Shown here in pieces: positions 1 through 10,826 of a stretch of 64,000 nt of DNA. The first letter of the stretch is position 1. Each line of letters begins with the position of its first letter. Made by a program: the position numbers and the translations under genes. The stretch is taken from NCBI GenBank assembly GCA_001466705.2, contig LATX02000012.1, positions 58,392-122,391 on the forward strand, written 5' to 3'. The DNA comes from Moniliophthora roreri (lineage: Eukaryota > Basidiomycota > Agaricomycetes > Agaricales > Marasmiaceae). The notes below the pieces were generated by a model. It was not told where the DNA came from, ran no database searches, and worked only from the letters and a program-made list of their open reading frames with translations.

Positions 1-99
1 GTGCAAATGAAGTACCCCAGTAGTGATATAGTGGTTGATTTGATCTCGTTGTACGTTGTTCAGCGTGCCTCTGAGAGAGAAATTCGATGCATTCGCGAT

Positions 100-2514
100 A
101 CTCATTGCGAGCTGCTGAGCTGGCCAAAAATAAACCAGATCTCCTGGGGCCCCGCAGCACAGCAATACTCGTAATGACTCGGTTCTGCAGGAGCACCGTA
201 GGAGCACCTGATGTTGGTGACATCCACGGTTCCGTCCGACGTTTTGGTTCGCACGAAAGAGGTTCTCCATTTACTAGAAGATATTGTTTATCTGTGAGTT
301 CCGGAGATCCGACTTTAGCGCTGCAGAACGCACCCTTTCACCCTTCATCTTATCTAACAAGTCTCAAATCGTCCATAAGGCATCCAGTCTCTTCAAATAA
401 TTCTGCGATATTTGCGCGGCGTGATTGAGAAGCTGAATTCTGAATTGCTTGGGGTCGGAAATCGGGTTGGATTAGTGCCGGCGAGTGCCTTGGATACTGA
501 GTGAAGAGAGAAGAAAGCACGACAAGAATGATAGAATCTGTGGGATTTTCGGCTCCCGGTGGATGATGGTAGGAAAACTCAAGACCGATTTGTGACATCA
601 GCGTTACGCACGTAGGTCTTGCCAAATCGATCAGCGCTCGGTGGCGCGCTTCATTACTGAAAACGTGCAGCAGTAAAAGCTTGAAGTACAGTTCGGAGTA
701 CATGATTATATAGGATAGGTTTGACTGGAACGCGAATATCAACGTCTCATCACCTCTTGCCAGGCTCCCTTTAGTTACTTAGTAGGTGCGAGAAGACTCG
801 GAACGCCAACGTGCTGATCTCCAATTCTGTACTTGTAGCCCAAAATGAACGTGGTGCTGTAAGCAGTACACATGAGCATTGGTTTGTTCAAAACCGTCAA
901 GATCAGAACGTACTTACGGTCTGTAACTCCGTCAAATCGACCATTCCCCAAAGACCTCAAATTCCTGGGATCCAAGCTACCGCACAAAGTCCGTAGTTCT
1001 GGGATCGAAACTTTGAGCTACTCGCCATTTGTGAGAGGTAACATCCTGCGCTTACCGCATGAGCCTATCCTACACGAACGTTCGACATGCCATATCATAC
1101 ATTGAACCCAAGATAGCAATAGATTTCGCAAAGTTGTGTATCTCGCCTTTGGTATCGATATTCCGTGACAAGTAAGCACAATCCAAAGCCTCCAGGTCGA
1201 CGACAGGTTCGAAATTAGCGAAATCCTCAAGCACATCCATAATGGGAGGAGTATGAATCATAGAGCTCGTGCAAGAATCGAAAGGCGAAGGACACACCGC
1301 TTGCGCGTACATTTAACATCCTGCAGGTCTCCGTCATCAGCTTAGACTAGATACTTTTATTGATGGACAAGACTGACTTTTGGATTCGAATGAGGCACAT
1401 CCGAAAACAATGGTGAACAGGTATCAACTCTGCCGATCGGCTCAGTACCGCGAAGTTCAACCTGAAGGTATGTGACACCCCCGTCGTAAGATACCAGAGC
1501 TGGGATCTCTGATCAGTTGATACCAAATAACCGACAAGAATGCGGAGATCTTGGGTTTCAAAGTGTAAGAGCCACCAGTCATCATCACGGGAGGTGCGGA
1601 AAGAAACATGCCTTGCTCGAGGCCACCCTAGACAATACTTTTGCCAGATCTGCACGTTCCTGTTATTTGCATACCAATCGCAGAGAGAACGATGGAACGT
1701 ACTGCGTGGGCGTCACTAATACGTCCTTCTGAGCGTGATCATCAAGCATCCTATTCTTGATATCTTCGCTGACGAGGCACTAGCCTGTCGATTTGTAAAC
1801 ATGTCTTTGAGCGATGTAACGGGACTACCGCGGCGGTCAGTGAAACCAAAAAGGTCGACGATAGTACGAGAAGCTCACCTCGTCATTGTATTCGGTACAC
1901 TGGGACTTTTCTACGACTATTCCGTGCATATGAATGACTCTTTGCACCGATGTTGTGGTACGTGTTGTCATTTGGTTCCCTTCCACATTATTGATTGGAA
2001 AATCCCGCGGGAATTGAGATACTTGTCTCTCAGTAATATTGTCAATTTGAAATAGCGGCGTTTGTATAGTGGGATAGATGGCGGTAGTGGCAATGATGCA
2101 TGGAGCTTGCGGGGCGTGGGTATGGAGTAGCACAGGTCGTATCGCCTCGACAGACGAATACGAATCTCCAGGTGATGACCGTTGCAAGCTTTCGGTGGCA
2201 AAATTATCCATATCGGGTGAATTTGGGTAGCTATGGCTAGTGTAAGTTGCAGGCTTCTATATCCTACATCAATCATCGCTGTCAAGGGAGTATTCCTGAG
2301 ATAAGGGTGTCAGCTCACCATCAGCTCGATTTTTGTCTCCGCCTGATCCAGAGCTTTGGATGATTGTGCAGCATCCATCTACACCCATTAGTTCTCCTTT
2401 GAGAGAGAAACCTGTTCTATAAAGCTTCTTATTGGATATTAACCAATAATTCTGCCGCAAACGCACTGTTGAAGCAAATTTAAACACATTCTCCCACTTT
2501 TCTCCAATGGCCAT
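100..2514 (-). CDS. possible unrecognised multi-exon gene region
   Basis: I do not recognise this region. Several open stretches on the minus strand end in good splice signals. One open segment (2211 down to 1879) stops at a GTGAGC donor. Another around 987-918 ends in GTAAGTACG, with a matching TTACAG acceptor just before 856 (61 nt intron). A third stretch (742-350) is open for about 115 residues. I could not join these into one continuous reading frame without arbitrary choices, so this may be one gene, several, or a decayed gene. No domain, signal peptide or repeat is evident. Exon limits are not given because they cannot be supported. Confidence 0.25.
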
Positions 2515-2515
2515 T

Positions 2516-3233
2516 TCGTTCCCTTTGCTCGGTCAGTCTCTCCCGAGTGGAGTCGTCTAGCGACATAATCTCAGTCGTGAGGGTGAGAGTGAAGAGAGCC
2601 ACGAGTCAACCTATCCGGATCACGAGACCATGTTTGTATACGCGTTATTTGGTTCCGCGCGTCAAACCTTTTGGGCAACCTTCCTGAATAAGTACATACC
2701 CCGCAGAGTCGGATCTCTTCGTCATCTGCCATGCAACTTCATCATATCAAGAAGTTCATGCCCCGGTCTCTTTCTACTACACCGGAATCACCAAGTTCAT
2801 CTGGATTCTGACAGGAGTGAGAAAATGGGACGCTGGGAACATCAATTGTTGAACCTATAGGAAACGTCTCAGTAACATGTTTCAAGTTCATACCGCCGAG
2901 GTGCTTGACGGTGGATTCGTGGCGCTCATGGGTCATCTGAGGATCTTCACCCGCTGTCAGATACACCATTATGTACAATAATAGCAGGATAACAAGATAT
3001 GTGATATAAATAAACAAGGCGAGGATTGGATACAAGTGCAAGAAGAAAACATATGTCGAGGAGAGTAAGAAAAACATAGGTAAATGATACAGTTTTGACC
3101 AAGATACAATTGATAGCAAGCGCAGTGGAATCGCAAAGAAGAATGTCCAGCATTCTGTAAATGCATCATCAAGTCAACATCAATGACAGTGGGTTAATGA
3201 CCAAAGTAAGAGCTTACCTCTCCCCCAAATTGA
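2516..3233. other. intergenic or unresolved stretch
   Basis: There is no confident gene. A minus-strand open stretch (about 2960 to 2742) contains polar sequence ending in a stop, preceded by AT-rich sequence that would translate as an implausible hydrophobic run. A GTAAGC donor and TTTACAG acceptor pair (about 3222 to 3155, minus) lies just past the stop of the zinc-binding gene and could be a 3' UTR intron. Confidence 0.3.
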
Positions 3234-4265
3234 CTAGACCGACAGCCCGCCATCCGAGTGTGAGTCCACATCTGCCTCGCATCCCACGCAAAGCATCGCG
3301 GGGCAGAGTTGACACATTTCTCCACCGCAGTTCTTACATTCTAGAACACTTCTACAGCTTCCACACAATGAGGATAGGCAGTTGGGGCAATCGTGCTTGG
3401 TTGAATTCGAACTGGGGAGGCACGACGAGCAGATGGGTGAGGTACATAAGCGGCAGCGCCATGGAAAGGTAGAAGAACCTTGTTCAAACTCGAAATCGAC
3501 AGAACGTGGCGAGCTGTTGAATATCTGATGCCGGCAATCCTGGCAAAGGAAGTCTCCCTTGCCGCAGTCGATGCATTTATCCTCGTCCTCCTCGTCATCT
3601 GCATGGACCTCGGGGCATTCATCACAAAAAGGGTTCTGGCATCCTCGGCATTCCCATACGAGCGGTCGTTTCGACGTCGAGAAGAATGCACAGAGGTCAC
3701 AGATCCATTTGTGCGCACATCCCAATCCACCTTCAGGGGAGCAACTGGGGCACGCGAGGCCAACGCTACCACCCTTCACCTCGCCTTTCCTCGACCAGCA
3801 CTCTCGGTTGTCGCACCTTCCCCAAACCAGCCCTTCCTCTTCACCAATGTCATCTAGACATGTATGGCATGGCGCTGTGCGCGGTGGGTGGGCCTTCCTT
3901 CCCGTCTGTAACCGAGGCGGTGATCGCTTACGCTTCAATGATTTGGATACTCCACCACGATCCTCCTTTGGGTGGTGTGCATGCACTGAAGAACCAGGCG
4001 CGCCAATACAGCGGCCAAAATCCTTGGGGGTACCATGTTCAAGGCAAACGGGGCATCGAATTCGTGGAGGGAGTGGAGCCAGTCGTGGTGAAGGCGTCGG
4101 AGGTGGAGAAGGTAGAGACGAACCACCGGGAGGAACGAGCATGGTTGTCGTTAATGTTGACGTCGACGTCATATTGGTTCTGCATCGTTTCTCCTGTGGT
4201 ACCCAGTCCATCGATGTAGTGGACGATGTAGGACCAAAGCGAAAGTTCTCGAGGGAGGATCCCAT
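3234..4265 (-). CDS. cysteine-rich zinc-binding (RING/PHD-like) protein
   Basis: This single open frame gives 343 residues from the Met at 4265. The frame stays open to a Met at 4367, but the 34 extra residues are hydrophobic and less plausible. Residues 45-67 are Pro/Ser-rich. Many paired cysteines follow: CPVC (71-74), CHTC (133-136), CDNREC (151-156), CPSC (172-175), CDLC (189-192), CRGC (206-209), CDEC (214-217), CIDC (231-234), CQDC (241-244), CRLC (271-274), CPNC (293-296), CGSC (301-304) and CKNC (310-313). An acidic patch (HADDEEDED) lies at 221-229. Basic KRKR (111-114) could be a nuclear signal. The spacing suggests several zinc-binding fingers of RING/PHD/B-box style, so a ubiquitin-ligase or chromatin role is possible but is inference. 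A short in-frame intron near 4235-4194 cannot be excluded. Confidence 0.7.
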   Translation of the reverse strand: MGSSLENFRFGPTSSTTSMDWVPQEKRCRTNMTSTSTLTTTMLVPPGGSSLPSPPPTPSPRLAPLPPRIRCPVCLEHGTPKDFGRCIGAPGSSVHAHHPKEDRGGVSKSLKRKRSPPRLQTGRKAHPPRTAPCHTCLDDIGEEEGLVWGRCDNRECWSRKGEVKGGSVGLACPSCSPEGGLGCAHKWICDLCAFFSTSKRPLVWECRGCQNPFCDECPEVHADDEEDEDKCIDCGKGDFLCQDCRHQIFNSSPRSVDFEFEQGSSTFPWRCRLCTSPICSSCLPSSNSTKHDCPNCLSSLCGSCRSVLECKNCGGEMCQLCPAMLCVGCEADVDSHSDGGLSV

Positions 4266-6809
4266 AAGTTGATGGTCGATGATGAAAGTAAGGGGGAAAG
4301 AAAAGGGAATAGAGATCCAGGTGGGAGTTGCAGGGACAAAAATACGTGATTCGGGTAAATTGCCCACTATTTTGACAGGAACAAGATGATCTGCAGATGA
4401 TGTGCACGGGGGACGCCGCTAGAAGCCCTTCTTTGATGGTTTCCCCGACGTCAATAAGTCAATTGTAATTGCTAGATGAGGCTAGTGAGAAAATGACCGA
4501 CTCTGCATAGAGGGTGTTGCAGTGCCATGAACTGAGTGCGCAGTAAATGATCTGAGGTGAGTCCTCTTCTCGACAGATTGTGCATCTGGGAGTGCGGATC
4601 GTGGCCGACATCAGAGCCGTACATCAAATACGTATCATCGGGATCCCTGAATTGCCCGTGTAAGGATACCTATTACCCTGGCTTGTCGAATCAATTACTT
4701 TTGATATCTGTGTGAAGACAATTCCACTCTGCTCACCCAAAACCCTCCCACGACTCCAGCTACCCTGCAAGGATAGTAATGGATTCGCCGCCCAACTCTG
4801 TCAATTATCTCGAAAGCCTTTCACCAATTGACGGCCGGCTCATCCGTTTCAAGGGATCAGGCGGTACTGCTGCTAAATACCTGCGCAAAAAACCTTGCGC
4901 CGAGGGCAAAATCCCTCAATCTGGAACTCAAGCTCCAAAATGGGGGGTGATCTGCCGCTCTTAGTCCCCAATGGTTGGGGAGAAAGCTTCGATGGTAGCG
5001 GTCTGGCTTGCATCAGTGATGAATCATCGAACAGTGATATACAACACATACCGGCGATAGCTTCGGCCAGGGCATTTAAAAAAAGGGCTCGGAAAGGGTT
5101 CAACGAGTCAACAAATGTGCCTGCCGCTGCACTCCAGTGAGTTGGGTTTTGGGTCCCGATCGTTGAAAAAGGCAAGTGAGTACAACCTGCAGTGGAATGC
5201 CGTTCCTTGAGCACCAATGATGATATGGCATGTTACTTCCAATACCAGCCGCTTTGCATACCATAATGGAGCAGACCAATGATCGGCAAATCTGGCCAGA
5301 AAACTAATTTAGTTGCAATTGAGCCGAATGAAGGCTGGAATCTAGCGTTGATGATGAGATTTTTAGTTGTTCTATTCAATAGTGGTCATTCACCGTCAGG
5401 GGCCTGCCCTTTTGACGCGTAGGCTTTCCGCAAGCGCTATTCACAGCATCCCGGGTTTGAACCTAGATCGAGATACTGGCATGTCAATGCCTACTGTAAG
5501 TGGTTTCCTTCGCTGTAAAAGTCGTTTTGAGACTAGTACAACAAAGCCTGCTGAAAGAAACAAATATCCGCCTGCAATCGCAAGATCACAAACATAGTAC
5601 GATCTTCAGTTTAAAAGATCCCGATGCTTCACAGCCTCTGGCCGCCGGAGATGTAATATAAACGCGTTATACTTACCCCAGGTATAGAAATGGGTTACAA
5701 TGGCGGAACGAGTTCCCGACGAATACGTGCCCAGACTCCTGGTGAGGAAATGTTTGGGAAATGTATCAAATATTAGCATCTTATCATAGTAAGAACGACA
5801 GGAAAGTATCATTATCCAAACGCACTCCATCCGGTTCATTCGACGTAGTATGTCCTACAGAATTTACGTGCAGAGAATCCACATCCTCAGGCCGTCAAAG
5901 ATAAGGTATAGACGGAGGATCTTAAGATCGCTGCCGCGTCAATCGCGCCTCTTTAAAAGTAAAGGTGATTCTCACCGTCCCGCGCAGCCGGGAGAATTTT
6001 GGAGGGACGATTCAATTCGTGCTCCGCGAAGGTGTACCTCGGTCGTCAAGGTCTTGCTCGCTTGATAGAAAGCTCAGAAGATGCTTCTTCTACAAGCTCC
6101 GTGATGCGGAATGATGAAGTCGTCCTGGGAGAAGTACATAGAAGGCGTAAGTGGAGAACATCATCACGTAGCATAAATAACCGTCGAAAACTATCGGCGG
6201 ACTCACTCGTTCGCCGTTCAAGATAGCTATGTTGCGGGAATTTCCATCAAAAGCTCTGAATCAAAACACGACCGAATCAGAATGAATGTTCTTGGTTCCT
6301 ATCTAGACTTCATGATTCTCCTGGAACCATTCAATGTTACACAAAAGAAGGAAAGGATGCATTCACTGTTGCGTAACCTAGGAGCGTCAGTTGTACAATA
6401 TATGTATGATATATCAGTAAAAGCAGCATCAAAAAGAACCTATCTGACTTTCGACAGATTGTGACGGGGGAATCAAGATCGGCTATATGGACAATCCGAA
6501 TAGTTGTATCCATGATGGAGGATGGACAGAGAGACCACTGTCTCAGTATGCGTGACCAGCCAAATAACGCGTAAATAACAAGGTCCCGTGACTCTGACGA
6601 CGCATCTCGCTTGCTCCCAACCGTCATGTCATCGGAGTCATCCCAGCCACGGTAAGCATCCAGAGGTTGGTTATAATCCAAAGCTGATCTACTTGATTTA
6701 TGTAGCTGGCGTGATGCCCCTCGCCTACGTGATACAGTACTAATAGCTCAACGACTTCAATAGGAGCACCACAGAGCACCACCCGCTTTTAAACACTCCG
6801 ATTCGCCTT
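4266..6809. other. gene-poor stretch, no supported gene
   Basis: Open frames here are short (under 115 codons), occur on both strands, and lack recognisable domains. A plus-strand frame from 4779 reaches a possible donor at 4864, and a second plus-strand frame covers 4895-5140, but they do not combine into a convincing product. I see no RNA gene or repeat. Confidence 0.35.
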
Positions 6810-7072
6810 ATGGCTACCCCAGGTTCGCCGAGAATTGGGAAAGAGAGTCAGACGACACTCTTCAAAGCCTCAGTGCCAAAGCCAGGGGCCTTGAAAGACG
6901 TGGGTGACCTCTTTCAAAGCAAACGTGCACGTCAGGATATTCTTACAGTCAATTTCGGGGATTGGAAGCGAAATCCGCGAGTCAGCCATGCAGCTCAGTC
7001 AAATGGTAAGCGGCTCAGTTTCATTTCCGTCTAGCCGTATCCAAGTTAACCATAGACTTGTACCAGAAATGA
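6810..7072 (+). CDS. small two-exon hypothetical protein
   Basis: I do not recognise this product. Exon 1 is 6810-7005, intron 7006-7055 (GTAAGC...CCATAG, 50 nt, with GTTAAC resembling a branch point) and exon 2 is 7056-7072. It encodes about 70 residues: basic, Lys/Arg-rich, with no signal peptide. The start follows a short AT-rich stretch. The clean intron argues for a real gene, while the tiny second exon and absence of any known domain argue for caution. Confidence 0.35.
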
Positions 7073-7741
7073 TGCTTTCGCAGAAACTTCTAGCATACTC
7101 GGACCGAGAACGTTTCAATGCATGAACAATATAGCTGCACAGCATGGCTGTCGATGGATATTTCCCATCTTATTCCTCTTAATGGTTTTCTGATGTTTTT
7201 CAATAACTTGATGGTTTCGACGATGATATGAATTCGGGTCGCCCGTTATTCACGGTTCGTTACCCATCAAGTCCGAAACAAGTCACTGATACTCATCATT
7301 CTGCAGTGACCGCTTATTAAAGTTGGAGAACTTACCTTTCTCTGCCGGCTCTACAGCTTTCGGGACCCATCATGTTGGATAATTCAGCGCTCTAAGTAGT
7401 ACGGATTTCGATATTCATCTTGTCTGCTGATATTGTATTTGATTTACATACGACGCCCAGCAGGTAATGTACCCAAAACTCTGTCTTGTCTTAAGCCTTC
7501 CAAGTATTCATTAGCGTCGGAGCATCACCCGTTACATGATGTTTGTGCGCATGAAACTCTGGGGAGGATTCATTGGAACGATGCACAATTCCAACATGTA
7601 ACGGCCGCCCGTGCTTCAATTGCTTCGGAATGAAATAGCTCTCCACAACGACTCCACGATAATCATCTCTGTGAGCTTGGCAAAGCCTAGACAAGAGAAC
7701 AGACCCTGCCACCATACGGAGAATGAGGCCATCTCGAGGGA
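7073..7741. other. intergenic stretch
   Basis: Only short, overlapping open frames on both strands; nothing recognisable. The last part is the promoter of the small secreted peptide gene. Confidence 0.4.
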
Positions 7742-7748
7742 TATAAAA
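7742..7748 (+). promoter_or_regulatory. TATA box of the small secreted peptide gene
   Basis: TATAAAA sits about 70 bp upstream of the ATG at 7813, followed by an A/C-rich leader (CAACACAACC, CAACCAACAAACC), as is usual for highly expressed fungal genes. Confidence 0.6.
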
Positions 7749-7812
7749 GCCTGTGGATTCTGGACGAGTATTATCATCAACACAACCCACAGAAACCAAC
7801 CAACAAACCAGC

Positions 7813-8120
7813 ATGCAATTCCGCCTCTTTGTCCTCGCTACTTTTGCAGCTCTCGCTATGGCTTCTCCTGCCGCCGAGAAGCGTCAATCCAACCCTTCCT
7901 GCGTATGTGGAGTCAGCATTTAAACCGTAGGATCAGTTAACTAACTGACTTTTCTTCTCCAGCGTGAAGTTTTCTTCCCTGACCAATGCGCAGCTAGCGA
8001 GATCCGCTGCGACGGTGCAGGCTCCATCTCCATCTGCTGCACTGGTGTAAGTGATTCCGCGTGCTTTGAATGCATCGTGCAACGTACTGATATCGACCGG
8101 GACTATAGAGCTGCACTTGA
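7813..8120 (+). CDS. small secreted six-cysteine peptide with Kex2-type site
   Basis: Three exons (7813-7902, 7963-8046, 8109-8120) with clean introns of 60 nt (GTATGT...CTCCAG) and 62 nt (GTAAGT...CTATAG) give 61 residues. Residues 1-17 are a signal peptide (MQFRLFVLATFAALAMA). A short propeptide ends in KR at 23-24, a likely Kex2 cut, leaving a mature peptide of about 37 residues. Mature cysteines are C30, C39, C46, C55, C56 and C60 (pattern C-C-C-CC-C), suggesting three disulfides and a compact knot-like fold. The pattern is not that of hydrophobins (eight cysteines). It has an upstream TATA box and a favourable leader. It could be a secreted effector-like or antimicrobial peptide, but function is not shown by the sequence. 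Confidence 0.8.
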
Positions 8121-8603
8121 GCTGCTAGAGTACGAATTCCGTGCTAAATGGTGCAAGAACGTCAACGTCAATTGTCCTTACTGTAACGAGTTTCGATGTA
8201 CCTCGACGCACATAACGCCTGTATTCGTGTTGTAATAAATCTAGCTCATGATCTATCCAACCCAACACAAAACTCCGAGAAGTCGAATTTACTCAAGGTA
8301 TCATCTACGCACCAGTCCATAAGTTTTCCATTTCGTGGGCTATTTGACTCCAAATTCTCCTCCGATCAAACTGTGCGGCATTTTTAGCATGAGAATTCGA
8401 CAGTGAGATATTAGAATCCCGTTGAGACTCTGGGAACCACATACGACATGGATCATTGTATACTGGAGGCACTCGGCTTACAAACACCGAGAGTATCTTG
8501 AACGGTCTACCACGACCTGCACAGAGGATACAATGAAGATATAAACGTAAATTTATTTCAAAAAGCCTGTCCATAAACTAGTTTTGAAAGATCGTGATAT
8601 CAG
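8121..8603. other. intergenic stretch
   Basis: This is the 3' region of the small peptide gene and the 3' flank of the F-box gene on the other strand. No additional gene is supported. Confidence 0.4.
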
Positions 8604-10283
8604 TCAACCCAATGTCACATTCTCGGTATCCACAGAACCTGACATCCATTCTACCCTGCACAACGTTCCATTCACCTCCAAAGCCTCCAACCTCGACACC
8701 AAACCAACTCCCAAAAACTCCACATGAACCTCCGCCGGATCCCAGGTATACTTTTGACTACCATGCGACAAACAAAGAATAGCGAGAGTTGACGTTGACC
8801 TGAGCGACGACCTCAACTCGGCCATGCGAACTATATCTTCCGCAATCTCCAGGTACGGCGAGTACCCACCCGAACTCGAGACCGTCTCATGGACGAACAG
8901 CTTGCGCAGTTTCGGCATTAGCACAGCATCCCTCCCACCACGGGCTTCCTCGACCATGAGACCCGAAACCAAACCCGCTGCGAAGGACTCTTGCGCATCT
9001 CGCACCGCGTTGACTTCCAGAAACACCAGATTTGGCATTGCTGCCAACGCTCTAGTCATCGCATTAGCAGAAATGGCATAATCTTCTGTTTTCACCGATA
9101 ATTGAGTCAGTGTGGCAGAGCAGGCTTCAGAGATCGCGAGCAGTGTGTGGCATGGCCAATCCGACTCCGGGGCATTACACACCAATGCATCTTCAGCCAC
9201 GCTCGGACCTAAAAGGTGAAGTTCAAACGATCGCAGTGAGGGTAGGTGGAGTGAGGCAAACATCCTCGGCAGGTTCCTAAGAACCGGCCAGATTTCGATG
9301 CGTAGCGTTCGGAGAGAGCAGCAGGATATGGATGAGAAGTCATCGTCGATGGGGTCGTATGATTCATGGATGCTGAGGTTTTGGAGATTCAGGGATGTCG
9401 AGATGGTGAGAAGAAGGTGTGGCCAGTCGTGTGCGTTCAATCGCATGATCTGGAGGGTCGTCAATTGGCTATACGGAAGTAGCTGGGTGTTATAGAGTCT
9501 GTCGGTGACCAAGGAGGTGAGTTTGGGAGCATTCTCGTAGATGGCATCCCAGAACCAGGACCCGACTTCGTCTTCTTCAGCGTCAACTGAAGCATCGTCA
9601 TCGTCGTCTTCCGTAAACCAGCGGTCATTATCCAGGCTGTCAGGGAAGGTGGAGCAGTTGAAGCACGTTAGGAGAGGGAAGGACATGCTCGTGGCCTCCT
9701 TGATGAACGTGGCTTTGGAAACGGGGGAGTAGATGAAATCTTCGTCCAGAACTAAATCGAGGGCCCCAAGGCGCCGTGTCTCCCGCAACAAACACCATGT
9801 GGCTTCGAATCCCTCGAAACCGAGATGGTCTGCAACATAATCACCCTGCTGACGCCAAGTCGACTTCTGAGAATCCGTTATCCGGATTCTCAGTGGTCGC
9901 TTCCCTGCGTTGCAGAGGTAGAGTTTCAGAAGGGGTCGAAAGTCTTTGGGCATGCGGTAGACGTCTATGTTAATGGAAGACCACAGATTCGGGGAATTCG
10001 TGGCGATGGCTCTCCAGCGTTTGCAAACGTGGGACAAGAAGATCGCTGGTGCATCGATGGTCCAGCATCCGTCGGCTTGTTGAATGTGAAGGGAAAAGGG
10101 TAGAAATTCTGCTCCGTACGACAGACAAACGTCCGAGAAGATTATGTTCAGGATCTCTACTGGAAGGCTGTGAATGATTGGGTGCCGACAAGTATGTTCT
10201 GGAATCCATGAGTAGCAGGTCGGAGCGCGATTCTTCAGTTTTGGATACGTAGTCATCGGCTGTTTGTGCATAGAGATAGTCAA
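8604..10283 (-). CDS. F-box domain protein
   Basis: One exon of up to 559 residues. The F-box lies at about residues 37-90: HSLPVEILNIIF followed by FLSHVCKRWRAIATNSPNLW, the usual agaricomycete arrangement in which VCKRW and LW motifs close the domain. The rest is leucine-rich with irregular LRR-like segments (residues 240-520) and an acidic insert (EDDDDDASVDAEEDE, about 225-239). Such proteins are substrate receptors of SCF ubiquitin ligases; the substrate is unknown. The start is uncertain: Met1, Met5 and Met10 are all in frame, and a plausible upstream exon (from about 10371, donor GTGCGT) leads into a different frame and was not used. Confidence 0.8.
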   Translation of the reverse strand: MTISMHKQPMTTYPKLKNRAPTCYSWIPEHTCRHPIIHSLPVEILNIIFSDVCLSYGAEFLPFSLHIQQADGCWTIDAPAIFLSHVCKRWRAIATNSPNLWSSINIDVYRMPKDFRPLLKLYLCNAGKRPLRIRITDSQKSTWRQQGDYVADHLGFEGFEATWCLLRETRRLGALDLVLDEDFIYSPVSKATFIKEATSMSFPLLTCFNCSTFPDSLDNDRWFTEDDDDDASVDAEEDEVGSWFWDAIYENAPKLTSLVTDRLYNTQLLPYSQLTTLQIMRLNAHDWPHLLLTISTSLNLQNLSIHESYDPIDDDFSSISCCSLRTLRIEIWPVLRNLPRMFASLHLPSLRSFELHLLGPSVAEDALVCNAPESDWPCHTLLAISEACSATLTQLSVKTEDYAISANAMTRALAAMPNLVFLEVNAVRDAQESFAAGLVSGLMVEEARGGRDAVLMPKLRKLFVHETVSSSGGYSPYLEIAEDIVRMAELRSSLRSTSTLAILCLSHGSQKYTWDPAEVHVEFLGVGLVSRLEALEVNGTLCRVEWMSGSVDTENVTLG

Positions 10284-10826
10284 TCAAAGGACGTATACTG
10301 AGAGAAAGAACCACGCACCTTTACTTGATCTGGCACGCGGGCTGGGGGCTTGTTCAACGTAGTCCCACATTCTCCAGTATTTAATACACAAAAAGGATGC
10401 TAACAAGTAAATTTCCCATCAGCTTGAACCAGAGAAAGCCACGCACAGAGCTACTTGTTCTTCCCAATCCAGTAATCATAAAAGGCCACCTGGTCAAAGC
10501 TCCCGGATACTTTGCTTCAAGAGTAAGATGCGAGCGAAACAACCTGTAGACGTGTCGATAAGCGATATTCTCTATAGCTCGGACTACCAGCATAGTCCCA
10601 GAGATCGAGCCACGCGCAGCTCAACGAATGAAGAAACATGATATCGATGCTCTGACAAAAAAAAAAAAATCAACATCTCAGCCAATCCGAATCATGTGAT
10701 TTAAATCATACCTGCAGACGAGATCTTCGGTATTGAGAACCTATCAAGACCTATCCCAGGCTGCGAGAATCGAAGGGTACAGGTCGAGGAACAGATGGAG
10801 GAACAGAACCGAAATCTTTAGCGCGT
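10284..10826. other. intergenic stretch between two divergent F-box genes
   Basis: Shared upstream region of the divergent F-box genes, with an A-run (10658-10670). A 70-codon minus frame (10593-10381) has no recognisable feature. Confidence 0.4.

Noticed and set aside
3559..4272. A long plus-strand frame (237 codons)
   Set aside because: It is the antisense shadow of the Cys-rich zinc-binding gene, whose regular CxxC motifs show the coding strand.
5448..5475. CGGGTTTGAACCTAG, possible tRNA 3' part
   Set aside because: It is a small palindrome without the rest of a cloverleaf.
9970..10314. An alternative minus-strand frame joined to a possible upstream exon (MWDYVEQAPSP...)
   Set aside because: The splice is plausible but leads out of the F-box frame and stops after about 110 residues; the F-box frame is much better supported.
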